From assembly GCA_019636445.1 (NCBI GenBank), contig JAHBXO010000002.1, positions 239,630-303,629 on the forward strand: 64,000 nt of DNA, read 5' to 3'. The notes beneath the pieces were generated by a model that was not told where the DNA came from, ran no database searches, and saw nothing but the letters and a program-made list of their open reading frames with translations. Made by a program: the position numbers and the translations under genes. This document shows positions 37,867 to 45,701 of the stretch, piece after piece (within the stretch, counting starts at the first letter, position 1; each line of letters begins with the position of its first letter). Source of the DNA: Gemmataceae bacterium (GTDB taxonomy: Bacteria > Planctomycetota > Planctomycetia > Gemmatales > Gemmataceae).

Positions 37867-40302
37867 CTACGCTCCGACGCTGCGCTCCGCCTCCGGCGAC
37901 AGGCTCGACTTGGACGGACCTGCGGCCAGACGAAAGCCGAGGTAGTCGTCCCGGAGGTCCGGCGAGTCCCAGTCCCGGAGCGCCGCGCGGCAGCTCCAGG
38001 CGTCGTAGATCCAGCTCCCGCCCCGGAACACCCGGCCCGAGCCGCTCTTCGGCCCCACAGGATCCGCAGGCGGGGAACGACCGTACTCGTCGTACCAGTC
38101 CGCGCACCACTCCAACACGTTGCCCGTCATCTGGAAGAAGCCCCAGGCGTTGGCCGGAAGGCCGTCCACCGCGATCGTGCGCCCGATTTCGTAGTAGAAG
38201 TTGCACATTTCTTGGGTAAGCGTTTGGCCGTCGCCGACGGCAAACGGCGAGCGCGTACCGGCCCGGTTGGCGTACTCCCACTGGGCTTCCGTCGGCAACG
38301 CGCACCCGCACCACGCGGCGAACGCCCAGCCATCCCACCAGTCCACGTTCACGACCGGGTGGCGGGCCAAATCCTCCGCCGAAACCTTGTCGGTGAAACT
38401 CCTCTTGTTCCCGTGAGCGGGGTCGAACAGTTCATACTCGGCATTCGTCACGCAGTAGCGGTGCAGGGAGTACGGCGAGAGCGTCACCTGGTGCGGGGGG
38501 AATTCGTAGTCGATAGCTTCAGGGTCCACCGGTGGCGGATCGACGGGGTCGAAACTGCCCGGTGGCATGTCTTCGAGACGCTTCGTTGCACCCATCCAGA
38601 AGGTGCCGGTATCGCCTTTCAATATCGGATTGCCGACGAGCCGGATAAAACCGGTCATCATTTCGACCGCGATCCGTTTCTTATCCGCGCCATGCTCACC
38701 GGCCCGGATCGCCGGGAACTCGGCAAGGAACTCGGCCCGTGCTTTCGCATTCAACTCCTTCATCCGATTCCAACTGCGGTAGATGAACTGGCACATCCGC
38801 ACCGGCGAACGGTACACCACACCAATCACGTCCACCCACCAATCGTTCCTCACGGCGGACGGATCCCACTTCCCGGTACCGCCGAACTCGCTGACGAATC
38901 GCCAGAACTCCTGGTACTGCCCGAAGCGCTCGTCCCACGGTGACACCACCCAGCCCTTCAGCCGTTCGATGTCCTCCGGCGTGCCGTGCCGGCAGACCCA
39001 CGCGGCCGCGAAGAATGCCTGCATCGTCGGGTTGCGGAACTTCAGGTCGCTATTTCGTCGGCCGGCGGCGTCCATCAGGTAGCTGTCCATCTGGCCGGCA
39101 TTCAGTGCGGTGATCGCGGTGAAGTTGCGAAGGAACCCCTTGTATCCGTTTGCACATCCGAGACATTCCAATTCCTCGTCGCGTCCTTCGGCCCGATGCC
39201 GAGTCCGCGTGTGTTGGATCAGCGCCGAAACGTTGCGGAGGAATGCGGTGCATTCGGTCTTTGGTACGAAGGCCAAGTTCGGTCGTTTCGGGTCGGCGAT
39301 CATCATCTTGAATGCCACCGCGCCGAAGATATTACGGGCGATATCCCGCTGCACTTCGCGGAATTCCTCGTTGACCTCGCCTTCCAACTTGACGTTCCAT
39401 TCCACTTCGTTGCCCGCCTTCTTGGCCTTCAGCCCCTCCAGCAGCATCTCGTTGGTGCATTTCCAGTACACGTCGGTCATCGTCTTGATGATCTGGAAGT
39501 CCTGCCAGGTCAGTTTCGGATTGCAGAGCAACTCGATGACCCGCGGCACGCCGAGGAGACGTTTGCCCTCGTCCGGGATCAAGCTGTACCTCGACACCGG
39601 CTGTCCGTCCTCGCCGGGGATGTCGCCGAGCAGGTACTTTTGCTGCTTTTCATCCATCTCCTCGACGCGAATGAACCGCCAATCGTCCGCCAGTGCGCCG
39701 AGCCATTTCTCCCACTGACTCGTCAGGGCGTGTGGCCGCGTGCTGACCACCATCGGGCAGGCTTTCCAGTCGGAGTGCGTCATCAACAGTTTCAGGGTGT
39801 GGACGGCTCCCTCGTTCGACAGGGCTTGATCGAGGCTATCCAGCACCAGGATCAGCCGGCCCTCGGCGCGGAGTTCGCGCAGGACCTCGATCGCATCCGT
39901 GGACGAAAGCTGCGAATCTTCCCCGCAGCCGGCGGCGTCCCGCCAAACTTTGAGGAGGGCGCCATACATCGGTTCCAGCGAACCGTTCGGCGAGTCCGGC
40001 AGATCTTCAATGGAGATGAAGAACGGGATGTAGCCTTCCCTTTGGCGGTAGACGTGCCGGGAGAACCAGAGGAGGTTCCAGGTCTTGCCGAGGCCGGCGT
40101 CGGCAACGACGATGGTGCGGTGATACGCGAGCCAGGCGTCGCGCGAGAGGTCTTCCCAGGGCGACAGGCCGGTTTCCTCACGGAAGCCGCCGCGATCGCG
40201 GCGATTCTCCGCCGCCGCGACGTCGAGATTCTGCAGCGGGGAGTGGCCCGGCTTCAGCAGCGACAGCCGCTGATCGAGGAGGAAGATGGGCTTGGTGCTC
40301 AT
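37867..40302 (-). CDS. NACHT/STAND NTPase fused to FGE-like (C-type-lectin-fold) domain, copy 1
   Basis: 811 residues from ATG 40302, in an ATGA overlap with the protease-like gene. N-terminus IFLLDQRLSLL is shared with copy 2. NTPase: Walker A ADAGLGKT (67-74), Walker B LILVLDSLDQ (about 150-160), sensor-like STRPHALT. A helical middle follows. From about residue 565 comes a full FGE/SUMF1 domain: GTFWMGA, YCVTNAEYELF, HPVVNVDWWDGWAFAAW, LPTEAQWEYA, GNVLEWCADWYDEY, VFRGGSW and LGFRLA. The CxxxxC pair of active FGE enzymes is missing, so it is likely a binding, not catalytic, domain. Expected role: sensor NTPase whose C-terminus recognises an invader and switches on the partner protease. Confidence 0.88.
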   Translation of the reverse strand: MSTKPIFLLDQRLSLLKPGHSPLQNLDVAAAENRRDRGGFREETGLSPWEDLSRDAWLAYHRTIVVADAGLGKTWNLLWFSRHVYRQREGYIPFFISIEDLPDSPNGSLEPMYGALLKVWRDAAGCGEDSQLSSTDAIEVLRELRAEGRLILVLDSLDQALSNEGAVHTLKLLMTHSDWKACPMVVSTRPHALTSQWEKWLGALADDWRFIRVEEMDEKQQKYLLGDIPGEDGQPVSRYSLIPDEGKRLLGVPRVIELLCNPKLTWQDFQIIKTMTDVYWKCTNEMLLEGLKAKKAGNEVEWNVKLEGEVNEEFREVQRDIARNIFGAVAFKMMIADPKRPNLAFVPKTECTAFLRNVSALIQHTRTRHRAEGRDEELECLGCANGYKGFLRNFTAITALNAGQMDSYLMDAAGRRNSDLKFRNPTMQAFFAAAWVCRHGTPEDIERLKGWVVSPWDERFGQYQEFWRFVSEFGGTGKWDPSAVRNDWWVDVIGVVYRSPVRMCQFIYRSWNRMKELNAKARAEFLAEFPAIRAGEHGADKKRIAVEMMTGFIRLVGNPILKGDTGTFWMGATKRLEDMPPGSFDPVDPPPVDPEAIDYEFPPHQVTLSPYSLHRYCVTNAEYELFDPAHGNKRSFTDKVSAEDLARHPVVNVDWWDGWAFAAWCGCALPTEAQWEYANRAGTRSPFAVGDGQTLTQEMCNFYYEIGRTIAVDGLPANAWGFFQMTGNVLEWCADWYDEYGRSPPADPVGPKSGSGRVFRGGSWIYDAWSCRAALRDWDSPDLRDDYLGFRLAAGPSKSSLSPEAERSVGA
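37942..38010 (-). other. Putative variable region (VR-like) of NACHT-FGE copy 1
   Basis: 23 codons between the conserved RGGSW and LGFRLA blocks. Only 8 of 23 residues and 41 of 69 bases agree with the matching codons of copy 2, while the next 76 bases (37866-37941 against 45755-45830) agree at 67. This contrast is the mark of targets of diversity-generating retroelements. No reverse transcriptase is in the window. Confidence 0.4.
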
Positions 40303-41477
40303 GTCGGGGTCGTCCGGTAGTCCCACTTTGCTGCCAAACCGTCGAGATGTTCGAGGTACGGTTCGAGCATTTCGTTCAACCGCTTAAGTCTGAAGTAAGC
40401 GTCGCCGAGGGTGGCAACGCGCTGCACGCGAACCAGATCGGGCAACTCCTGCGGGAGTTGGTCTTTATGGAGCAGCACTTTCGAGAGTCCGGCTGCTTTT
40501 GCGCCGTTGAGCTTGTTGGTGATACTCGTCGGTTCCACTGTTCCCAGTGCCCACTTCGATGGTGGAAGATGACTTGCCTCCACGGTCGCAGTTATGCCTG
40601 ACCTGGGATTCAGGATCGCCGCGTTCGGCACGCGGTGTTCTGCACACAGCGCGAGGGCAGCGCAGGTGACGGCCGCCTCGCCCGATCGGCCGAAAGCGCA
40701 TACCGGAAGAGGCTTTCGCAATGGTTCCAGCCGCCAGCGGAACCGGTTCTTCCGCTCGCGAAGCAGTTTTCGCAAGAGCGATTGTGTCGAGGCGACGAAA
40801 CTGTCCCGCGAGCGTTTACCGTCGTCGCGCTTTCCCGGGAAATGAATCATCCCCATCGACCACCAGTCTGGCGTCACCAGACCGTCAGGTCCCGGTAATT
40901 CCTCCAGGACGAATTTTACGACGTTCCCTTTTCCGCCGTCGTCCAGTAGTACCGGCATCACTTCACGGTCGATCGGCGGGGGGATTGGAATCTCGAGTTT
41001 CTTGCCGCTATTCAGTATCGCTTCCTGAATCTTGCACTGGATGTGCCACAGCATGTCATACGCTATCCAGCCTTCCTCGCTGTCGAGTGAGGGTAGGAAA
41101 CCAAGGGTGTCCTTCAGTGCGTCCTTCCGCTTATCGTCCACCGACACGGTCGTCGATTCGCCGAGTTCTGGCGCCCGGGCCGCTTTGAACGCTTTAACAG
41201 CGTCCGTGAAATCTCTAGAAGTGGCCCCTGACAGCACGGCCGCGAACCCTTCTAGGCGGTGTAGGATCTTCGGATCCGTGTCTTCAACTCCGGGTGCGTT
41301 CAGTCTCCTCTTCAGTTTTTCGTTTCTGAAAATGTCGAGCAACTCCGTTTGCCGCTCCCGATGCCCTTCAATTACCGCCCACCAGAGACAGGAGTTCTGA
41401 CCACAGAGCACGGCTTCGTATGCCCCACCCAGCTGAGGGTTGGTGAAGAACGTCCGAAGGTTGTCGATTTGGCTCAC
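40299..41477 (-). CDS. Protein with C-terminal Lon-like (S16) protease signature
   Basis: 392 residues from a GTG that overlaps the preceding stop (GTGA); its own stop overlaps the NACHT-FGE start. The first ~250 residues are unrecognised. From about 258, AFGRSGEAAVTCAALALC lines up with the Lon proteolytic block around the Ser of GPSAG, and TSITNKLNGAKAAGLSKVLL lines up with the LKEKLLAAHRxGIKTVLIP block. By this alignment Ser265 and Lys322 would be the catalytic dyad. Their spacing is 57, against 43 in E. coli Lon, so there is an insertion. No ATPase domain is present; the NTPase next door could fill that role. Assignment by eye, moderate confidence. Confidence 0.6.
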   Translation of the reverse strand: MSQIDNLRTFFTNPQLGGAYEAVLCGQNSCLWWAVIEGHRERQTELLDIFRNEKLKRRLNAPGVEDTDPKILHRLEGFAAVLSGATSRDFTDAVKAFKAARAPELGESTTVSVDDKRKDALKDTLGFLPSLDSEEGWIAYDMLWHIQCKIQEAILNSGKKLEIPIPPPIDREVMPVLLDDGGKGNVVKFVLEELPGPDGLVTPDWWSMGMIHFPGKRDDGKRSRDSFVASTQSLLRKLLRERKNRFRWRLEPLRKPLPVCAFGRSGEAAVTCAALALCAEHRVPNAAILNPRSGITATVEASHLPPSKWALGTVEPTSITNKLNGAKAAGLSKVLLHKDQLPQELPDLVRVQRVATLGDAYFRLKRLNEMLEPYLEHLDGLAAKWDYRTTPT

Positions 41478-42193
41478 GACTCATTCCCCCGTTCGAGACG
41501 GACGAGGAACGCGGTCACGGTATCGCCGTCGTTCGAGTCCTTCGGGTATTTCTGGAGAAGCTCTCGAATTGCCTCGACGGGGAACTCGTCGAGGTTTTGG
41601 TCCACCGCCGGCACAACGAAGAACTCCATCCGGGACGATGGACCGGGAGAGATACCGAAGTCACTCAGCCAGAGTTCGGCCTTCCGAACTTTTCGCCAGC
41701 CCTCGTCGAACTCCGGGAACGCGACGAACTTCAGGAACTCGTTTCCGTTCACTTCGACGACGACTTTGGCCACCCCGTATGGGATGTTCTCCGGAGAGTA
41801 AACCAGTCGCACCACCTTGGCCTCACGATCGAACTGGCGAATCGGCAATTCGGGCTGCGGCTTCGGCTCGGGTGGCTGTGGTATGGTGCTGGCACCCATA
41901 ACCCAAACAACATCGAGGGCGAACTTGTAGGGATTCTCCTCACGCCGCTCGCCAGTTTCAGCGGGTTCGGCGGGTTCGTCCCATCCGCCGGCGGCGATAA
42001 ACTTCTGCAGCGACTCCTTACCCCGCGCCCGCCATTCGGCCGGCAGCGGGGGCCCATCGCCCGCGATGGCCTTGTCGTCCATATCGACGATGGGGTCGGA
42101 ATCCCTTGCCTGATCGATGAATTCGAGGATTTCGGGATCGGTGATGGCGCCAACATGTTTCGCGTGCAGGACTTCCAATTGGGGAATGGCCAT
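41474..42193 (-). CDS. Uncharacterised protein of the sigma/protease/NACHT operon
   Basis: 239 residues from ATG 42193 after GGAGA. N-terminal ~95 residues are acidic (ITDPEILEFIDQARDSDPIV). A Pro-Gln linker (PEPKPQPELPI) leads to a beta-rich C-terminal domain, VVRLVYSPENIPYGVAKVVV, then FLKFVAFPEFDEGWRKVRKA and MEFFVVPAVDQNLD. No family recognised. Its four-base overlap with the protease-like gene means the two proteins are co-translated and likely interact. It may be an adaptor or an immunoglobulin-like recognition protein. Confidence 0.7.
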   Translation of the reverse strand: MAIPQLEVLHAKHVGAITDPEILEFIDQARDSDPIVDMDDKAIAGDGPPLPAEWRARGKESLQKFIAAGGWDEPAEPAETGERREENPYKFALDVVWVMGASTIPQPPEPKPQPELPIRQFDREAKVVRLVYSPENIPYGVAKVVVEVNGNEFLKFVAFPEFDEGWRKVRKAELWLSDFGISPGPSSRMEFFVVPAVDQNLDEFPVEAIRELLQKYPKDSNDGDTVTAFLVRLERGNES

Positions 42194-42219
42194 GTTTATT
42201 CTCCGGTTCGAGTGATTGG

Positions 42220-43161
42220 TTATTGACCCTGGTTACGATCCAGACATTTTTTCAGGTTAACGTAAGCTTTGTCCCGAATCCGAATGACCGCGCTAATGGT
42301 CTTACCGGTCGCTTTGGCGAAGTCCGTCAGCGATTGCCCCTCAAGCAGCCATTCGATCAACTCCCGCTGGTCCTCGGGGAGCTTGTCGATGCAGTCGCGA
42401 AGTCGTTTCCGGGTTTCCTCGTCTAGCAAATCGTCCAACGGACCCGGTGTTTCCGATTCGAGGCCCGCGAACGCGGAGACCGGCGATGGGCCGCTCGGGT
42501 CTTGCGGTCCCGGCCCGTTTTGCTGGCCGTAATTCTCGTCATTGTCCATCCGTTTGGGAATGGACCGCGCGAAGTCCAAGCCGACATCCAGCCAGGACTT
42601 CTCGGCCGTCGCGAGAATGGCCCACTGGGCCGACTTGCCGATCAGAAACCGGTAGACCGCGTATCCCGCGCGACCGATGAGGACCTCCGCGAGGGCGTCG
42701 CGATTGGGCAGTCCTTTGAGGCTCTTCAGTCGATACCAGAGTTTGCGTTGCACCCAGATTTGGTACTTTTCGCTCCGATGCAGGTCCTCCGCGAACTGCT
42801 CCAGAACCGGCGACTTGACTGCCGCTTCCTCTTCATCATCGGGTGACGGAATTGGTGTCAACAGATCCGAAAACTGCGGGAACTCCCCATCGAATTTTTT
42901 GGCTCGCTCGATCGCGTCAGCCGGCCATTCCGTCGGCTTGCCAAGTGCCGACACGACCGCATCGAAGCGGTTCGCGCCGTCTCGGACTTGAAACTGATAG
43001 ACCCGCGGGGATGTTTCCTCTTTCTTCTGCCTCTTCGCTATGACTTCTACCACTTCGGGAAGGATCGGGGATCCGGTAAGAATGCTCAAGCATTGAACAT
43101 GTCTTGCGGCGTGCAGTATGTACTCCCGGCTCTCGAACGGATGCGGGTTCGCCTTCGCCAT
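42220..43161 (-). CDS. Sigma-70 region-4-like HTH protein
   Basis: 313 residues from ATG 43161, after GGAGG. The C-terminal ~60 residues (LRDCIDKLPEDQRELIEWLL, then GQSLTDFAKATGKTISAVIR) match sigma-70 region 4. That is a helix-turn-helix with the LP..QR...... start and A....T...V recognition part. The first ~240 residues do not show region 2 clearly, but QIWVQRKLWYRLKSLKGLPN may be a derived region-2-like helix. It is first of the four-gene operon. It may be an ECF-like sigma factor, or a DNA-binding partner that uses this HTH to regulate the operon. Confidence 0.7.
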   Translation of the reverse strand: MAKANPHPFESREYILHAARHVQCLSILTGSPILPEVVEVIAKRQKKEETSPRVYQFQVRDGANRFDAVVSALGKPTEWPADAIERAKKFDGEFPQFSDLLTPIPSPDDEEEAAVKSPVLEQFAEDLHRSEKYQIWVQRKLWYRLKSLKGLPNRDALAEVLIGRAGYAVYRFLIGKSAQWAILATAEKSWLDVGLDFARSIPKRMDNDENYGQQNGPGPQDPSGPSPVSAFAGLESETPGPLDDLLDEETRKRLRDCIDKLPEDQRELIEWLLEGQSLTDFAKATGKTISAVIRIRDKAYVNLKKCLDRNQGQ

Positions 43162-43278
43162 CGGTCGTCCTCCGGTGAAACTTTCCGTGGATACGCCTAC
43201 GAAGATACTCAGACACGCCAAAGCTCGGCGTGAAGAAAAATTCTCCGATATTCTCCCAAGTCAATGCCCGGTGATTGG
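43162..43278 (-). promoter_or_regulatory. Probable promoter region of the four-gene operon
   Basis: 117 bases between the ThiF-like stop and the sigma-like start. It contains a palindrome (CACGCC...GGCGTG at about 43213-43231) and an AT-rich patch (AAAAATTCTCCGATATTC at about 43235-43252), unlike the tight joins downstream. Likely holds a promoter on the minus strand; boxes not defined. Confidence 0.4.
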
Positions 43279-44526
43279 TTACGCTACATTCTTCCGCCGA
43301 CACGCCACGCACTCCGCCCCCGCCGTCACCCGTGCCACCGCCAGTTCCAGCCCCTTACCTGGCACCCAGCGCACCCGGTGCCACGCCGAGCCGCCCAAAT
43401 CGCAAGTCAGTAGATCGAGCCACAACTGCACGCCGGTACTGGCGGCCAGCGCGTTGAGTGTCGGCAACGAGCCGAGCCGGCCGCGGGCGTCCCACTTCTC
43501 CGGCGGTCGGCGCGGGGCCGCCCCCGGCGGGGCACGGAGTTCGTATTCGGCCTGATCGAGATCTCCAAGTCCCCCGACGCAGCGAACGCAGCCCGCCCCC
43601 GGAAGGAAGAGACGCACGTCAGCCGCCAGCAAGCGGTCAATTCCCTGCCGCGTCACGCCGGTACCGATGTCGAGGTGAACGGCCCCGTGCCGCCGCGCCC
43701 AGTGCGAAGCCGCCAGCCGGCCCGCGTCGCGGTCCACCGCCGATACGATCAGGTCCGCCCCGTGCAACTTCGCGCGGCGGTCGAGGAAGTCGTACGGTAC
43801 CGCCGTCACCGCCAGATCGGGTCGGAAGGCGATGAGGCTCCGCGCCAACGCCAGCACTTTCTTCTCGCCCGAGTCCTCGGCCCGCAGGCCGACCGAGCCG
43901 ACGATGTTGTGCGGTTCCAGGACGTCCGGGTCGACGAGTGTGATGCGCCGGACGCCGACGCCCGCCAGTTGGAACGCCACCGCCGACCCAAGGCGCGAAG
44001 CGCCGATCACGGCCACGGACGCTCGCGACGCCTTGTTGAACGCCGTCTCGCCCACGGCCTTCACGGTCCGCGACCACTTCGGGTCGGACGCCGCGTCATA
44101 GGTGTCGATTCCACCGGCTTCGGGCATTCCGCCAGCAACGATCCGAAACCCGGCGAGCGGGTCGACTTCGCCGGCCTGGAACACCCAGCCGCGCCAGCCG
44201 GCGTTGTCCGGCGGGAGACCAACCAGCAGCACAACGAGACGTTGGCTGTTCCACGGCTTCAAGCGCCCGCGCCACGTGTCGGGCGAAAGAGGTTCGTCGG
44301 AAGTTGGCGCCGCCATGACGAGCCAGCTATCGAGCGGGCGACGGTCGTCGCCGGTGCCGGGCGACGACAGGCGCAAGCGATCCGCGATCATCGCGGGCGG
44401 AGTACGATCGAAGTCGGGTCGCAGAGCAGCTACGGCAAAGCGGTTTCGGTCCGCCATCAGTTGGCCGAGAATGCCTGCGGCGTTCGGGTCAGTGACGAGC
44501 AGTTCGCGCGGCGGTTCGAGTGGCAT
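43279..44526 (-). CDS. ThiF/E1-like adenylyltransferase-family protein
   Basis: 415 residues from ATG 44526, seven bases after AGGAGG. The Rossmann nucleotide-binding block is VAVIGASRLGSAVAFQLAGV (GxSxxG in place of GxGxxG), followed by ITLVDPDVLEPHNI with the Asp that holds the ribose. A DLIVSAVDRDAGRLAASHWA block is usual in E1-like proteins. Two CxxC pairs (GCVRCVGG and CVACRR) may bind zinc. The N-terminal ~170 residues are unrecognised, perhaps a degraded JAB/E2-like part. Such proteins adenylate the end of a ubiquitin-like partner. No obvious ubiquitin-like protein was found beside it. It is upstream of the sigma-like gene on the same strand. Confidence 0.8.
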   Translation of the reverse strand: MPLEPPRELLVTDPNAAGILGQLMADRNRFAVAALRPDFDRTPPAMIADRLRLSSPGTGDDRRPLDSWLVMAAPTSDEPLSPDTWRGRLKPWNSQRLVVLLVGLPPDNAGWRGWVFQAGEVDPLAGFRIVAGGMPEAGGIDTYDAASDPKWSRTVKAVGETAFNKASRASVAVIGASRLGSAVAFQLAGVGVRRITLVDPDVLEPHNIVGSVGLRAEDSGEKKVLALARSLIAFRPDLAVTAVPYDFLDRRAKLHGADLIVSAVDRDAGRLAASHWARRHGAVHLDIGTGVTRQGIDRLLAADVRLFLPGAGCVRCVGGLGDLDQAEYELRAPPGAAPRRPPEKWDARGRLGSLPTLNALAASTGVQLWLDLLTCDLGGSAWHRVRWVPGKGLELAVARVTAGAECVACRRKNVA

Positions 44527-44592
44527 GGCGTCAGTCCTCCTACGGGAGAACAGACACCGCCAGAAGGACAAAATGTCGAAATGCCGCCGGGT

Positions 44593-45024
44593 TCAGTACG
44601 CCACGCCGGAACGGAGCAGGAAAATCGTCTCCCAGATGCGATCCGTTTCGCCCCGCGCGATCACCTCGGCCGCTGTCAGCCCGCCGTACGCCGGATTAGG
44701 TGTCAGGAGCCACTTGCCGATGGCCGTTTCGCGAATCACTTCGGTCAGTGCCTTCGCAAGACGGTCCAGTTCCGTCAATCGCCGGCCGACCGCCTCGGTC
44801 GGCGGCGTACCCGCTTCCAAGGTCGCCAAGGTGCGGACCGACACAGGCAAGAGCGGGGCGAACTGCGGCTGAGTGAGCTGCAACCGGGTCCTGAGGGACG
44901 TCGCGACCGGCGTTGCCGTCGGCCGAGGGAGAGCCGACCGCCAATCCTTGACATTCTTTCGGGTGGGGGTGCGTTTGGCGGTCTTCACGGGTCGTGTCTT
45001 CCTTGCGCTTACAGACGCCTTCAT
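44593..45024 (-). CDS. Xre/MbcA/ParS-type antitoxin
   Basis: 143 residues. A basic N-terminus leads to an HTH-like part (TRLQLTQPQFAPLLPVSVRT, LATLEAG) and a C-terminal toxin-binding domain of the DUF2384/MbcA type (IGKWLLTPNPAYGGLTAAEV, then ARGETDRIWETIF). It neutralises the RES toxin encoded 53 bases upstream. The N-terminal ~25 residues are extra Lys/Arg and may assist DNA binding or be disordered. Confidence 0.85.
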   Translation of the reverse strand: MKASVSARKTRPVKTAKRTPTRKNVKDWRSALPRPTATPVATSLRTRLQLTQPQFAPLLPVSVRTLATLEAGTPPTEAVGRRLTELDRLAKALTEVIRETAIGKWLLTPNPAYGGLTAAEVIARGETDRIWETIFLLRSGVAY

Positions 45025-45076
45025 TATCGGCAGTCAACCTCTCGGGGTCAAGCAACGTTTCATGCAATGTTGCATG

Positions 45077-45649
45077 TCAGGCTGGACCGAGCCGATCGGC
45101 GTGGAGTAGCGTGACCGTGCTGGTTGGCAGGACATGATCCGGGAAGACGACCAGATTGTAACCATCGGGGTCGGCCGCGGACGGCACGATAAGCCCTTCC
45201 CGACCGGTGGCGTGGACGGCACGGCCGAGCCGCTGCGTGATCGGCTCGCGACCCGCGTACAATTCCGCCCGCCAGTCCACCGTAAGAACCTTCGTTTCCG
45301 ATACCTGAAGTCGACGGCGAACCGCGCCGTCGCGGAGGTCGACGACCGATTCGAGGTTCACGGCAATGGCCACGAAGACCCGCGGCATGGTGTCTTCGAT
45401 CGGGAGGGCGTTGTAACGGTTGTGGGCGAGCGTCTCGGCCATCGCCGTTTCCGGCGTCAGCGACGTATACACCGCCGCGATGCCCTTCGGATTCCACCGC
45501 CCACCCGTGCGCCGGCTCCCTTCGCCCGTCAGCAGGTCGGCCTCGGTCGCATACTTTGGCGTGCTGGAGCGGTACGTCACGCTACCGAAGCCCACGGGCA
45601 ACAACCGTTCCAATCGCGCGATCAATTGCTCGACGGTCGGCTCGGCCAT
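45077..45649 (-). CDS. RES-domain toxin
   Basis: 190 residues. The RES core is visible: FGSVTYRSSTPKYA (Arg), then TGGRWNPKGIAAVYTSLTPE (GGRWN and the Ser) and AMAETLAHN (Glu), giving the R-E-S triad that named the family. RES toxins degrade NAD+ and stop growth until the antitoxin binds. Toxin precedes antitoxin here, whereas xre-res with antitoxin first is the commoner order. It lies between the ThiF-like group and NACHT-FGE copy 2, so it could serve as an abortive effector or just stabilise the island. Confidence 0.9.
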   Translation of the reverse strand: MAEPTVEQLIARLERLLPVGFGSVTYRSSTPKYATEADLLTGEGSRRTGGRWNPKGIAAVYTSLTPETAMAETLAHNRYNALPIEDTMPRVFVAIAVNLESVVDLRDGAVRRRLQVSETKVLTVDWRAELYAGREPITQRLGRAVHATGREGLIVPSAADPDGYNLVVFPDHVLPTSTVTLLHADRLGPA

Positions 45650-45701
45650 CGGGACACCATACCGTCAAGTGGCAACCGCTCGGAGGGTTCACGCAAGGCT
45701 A

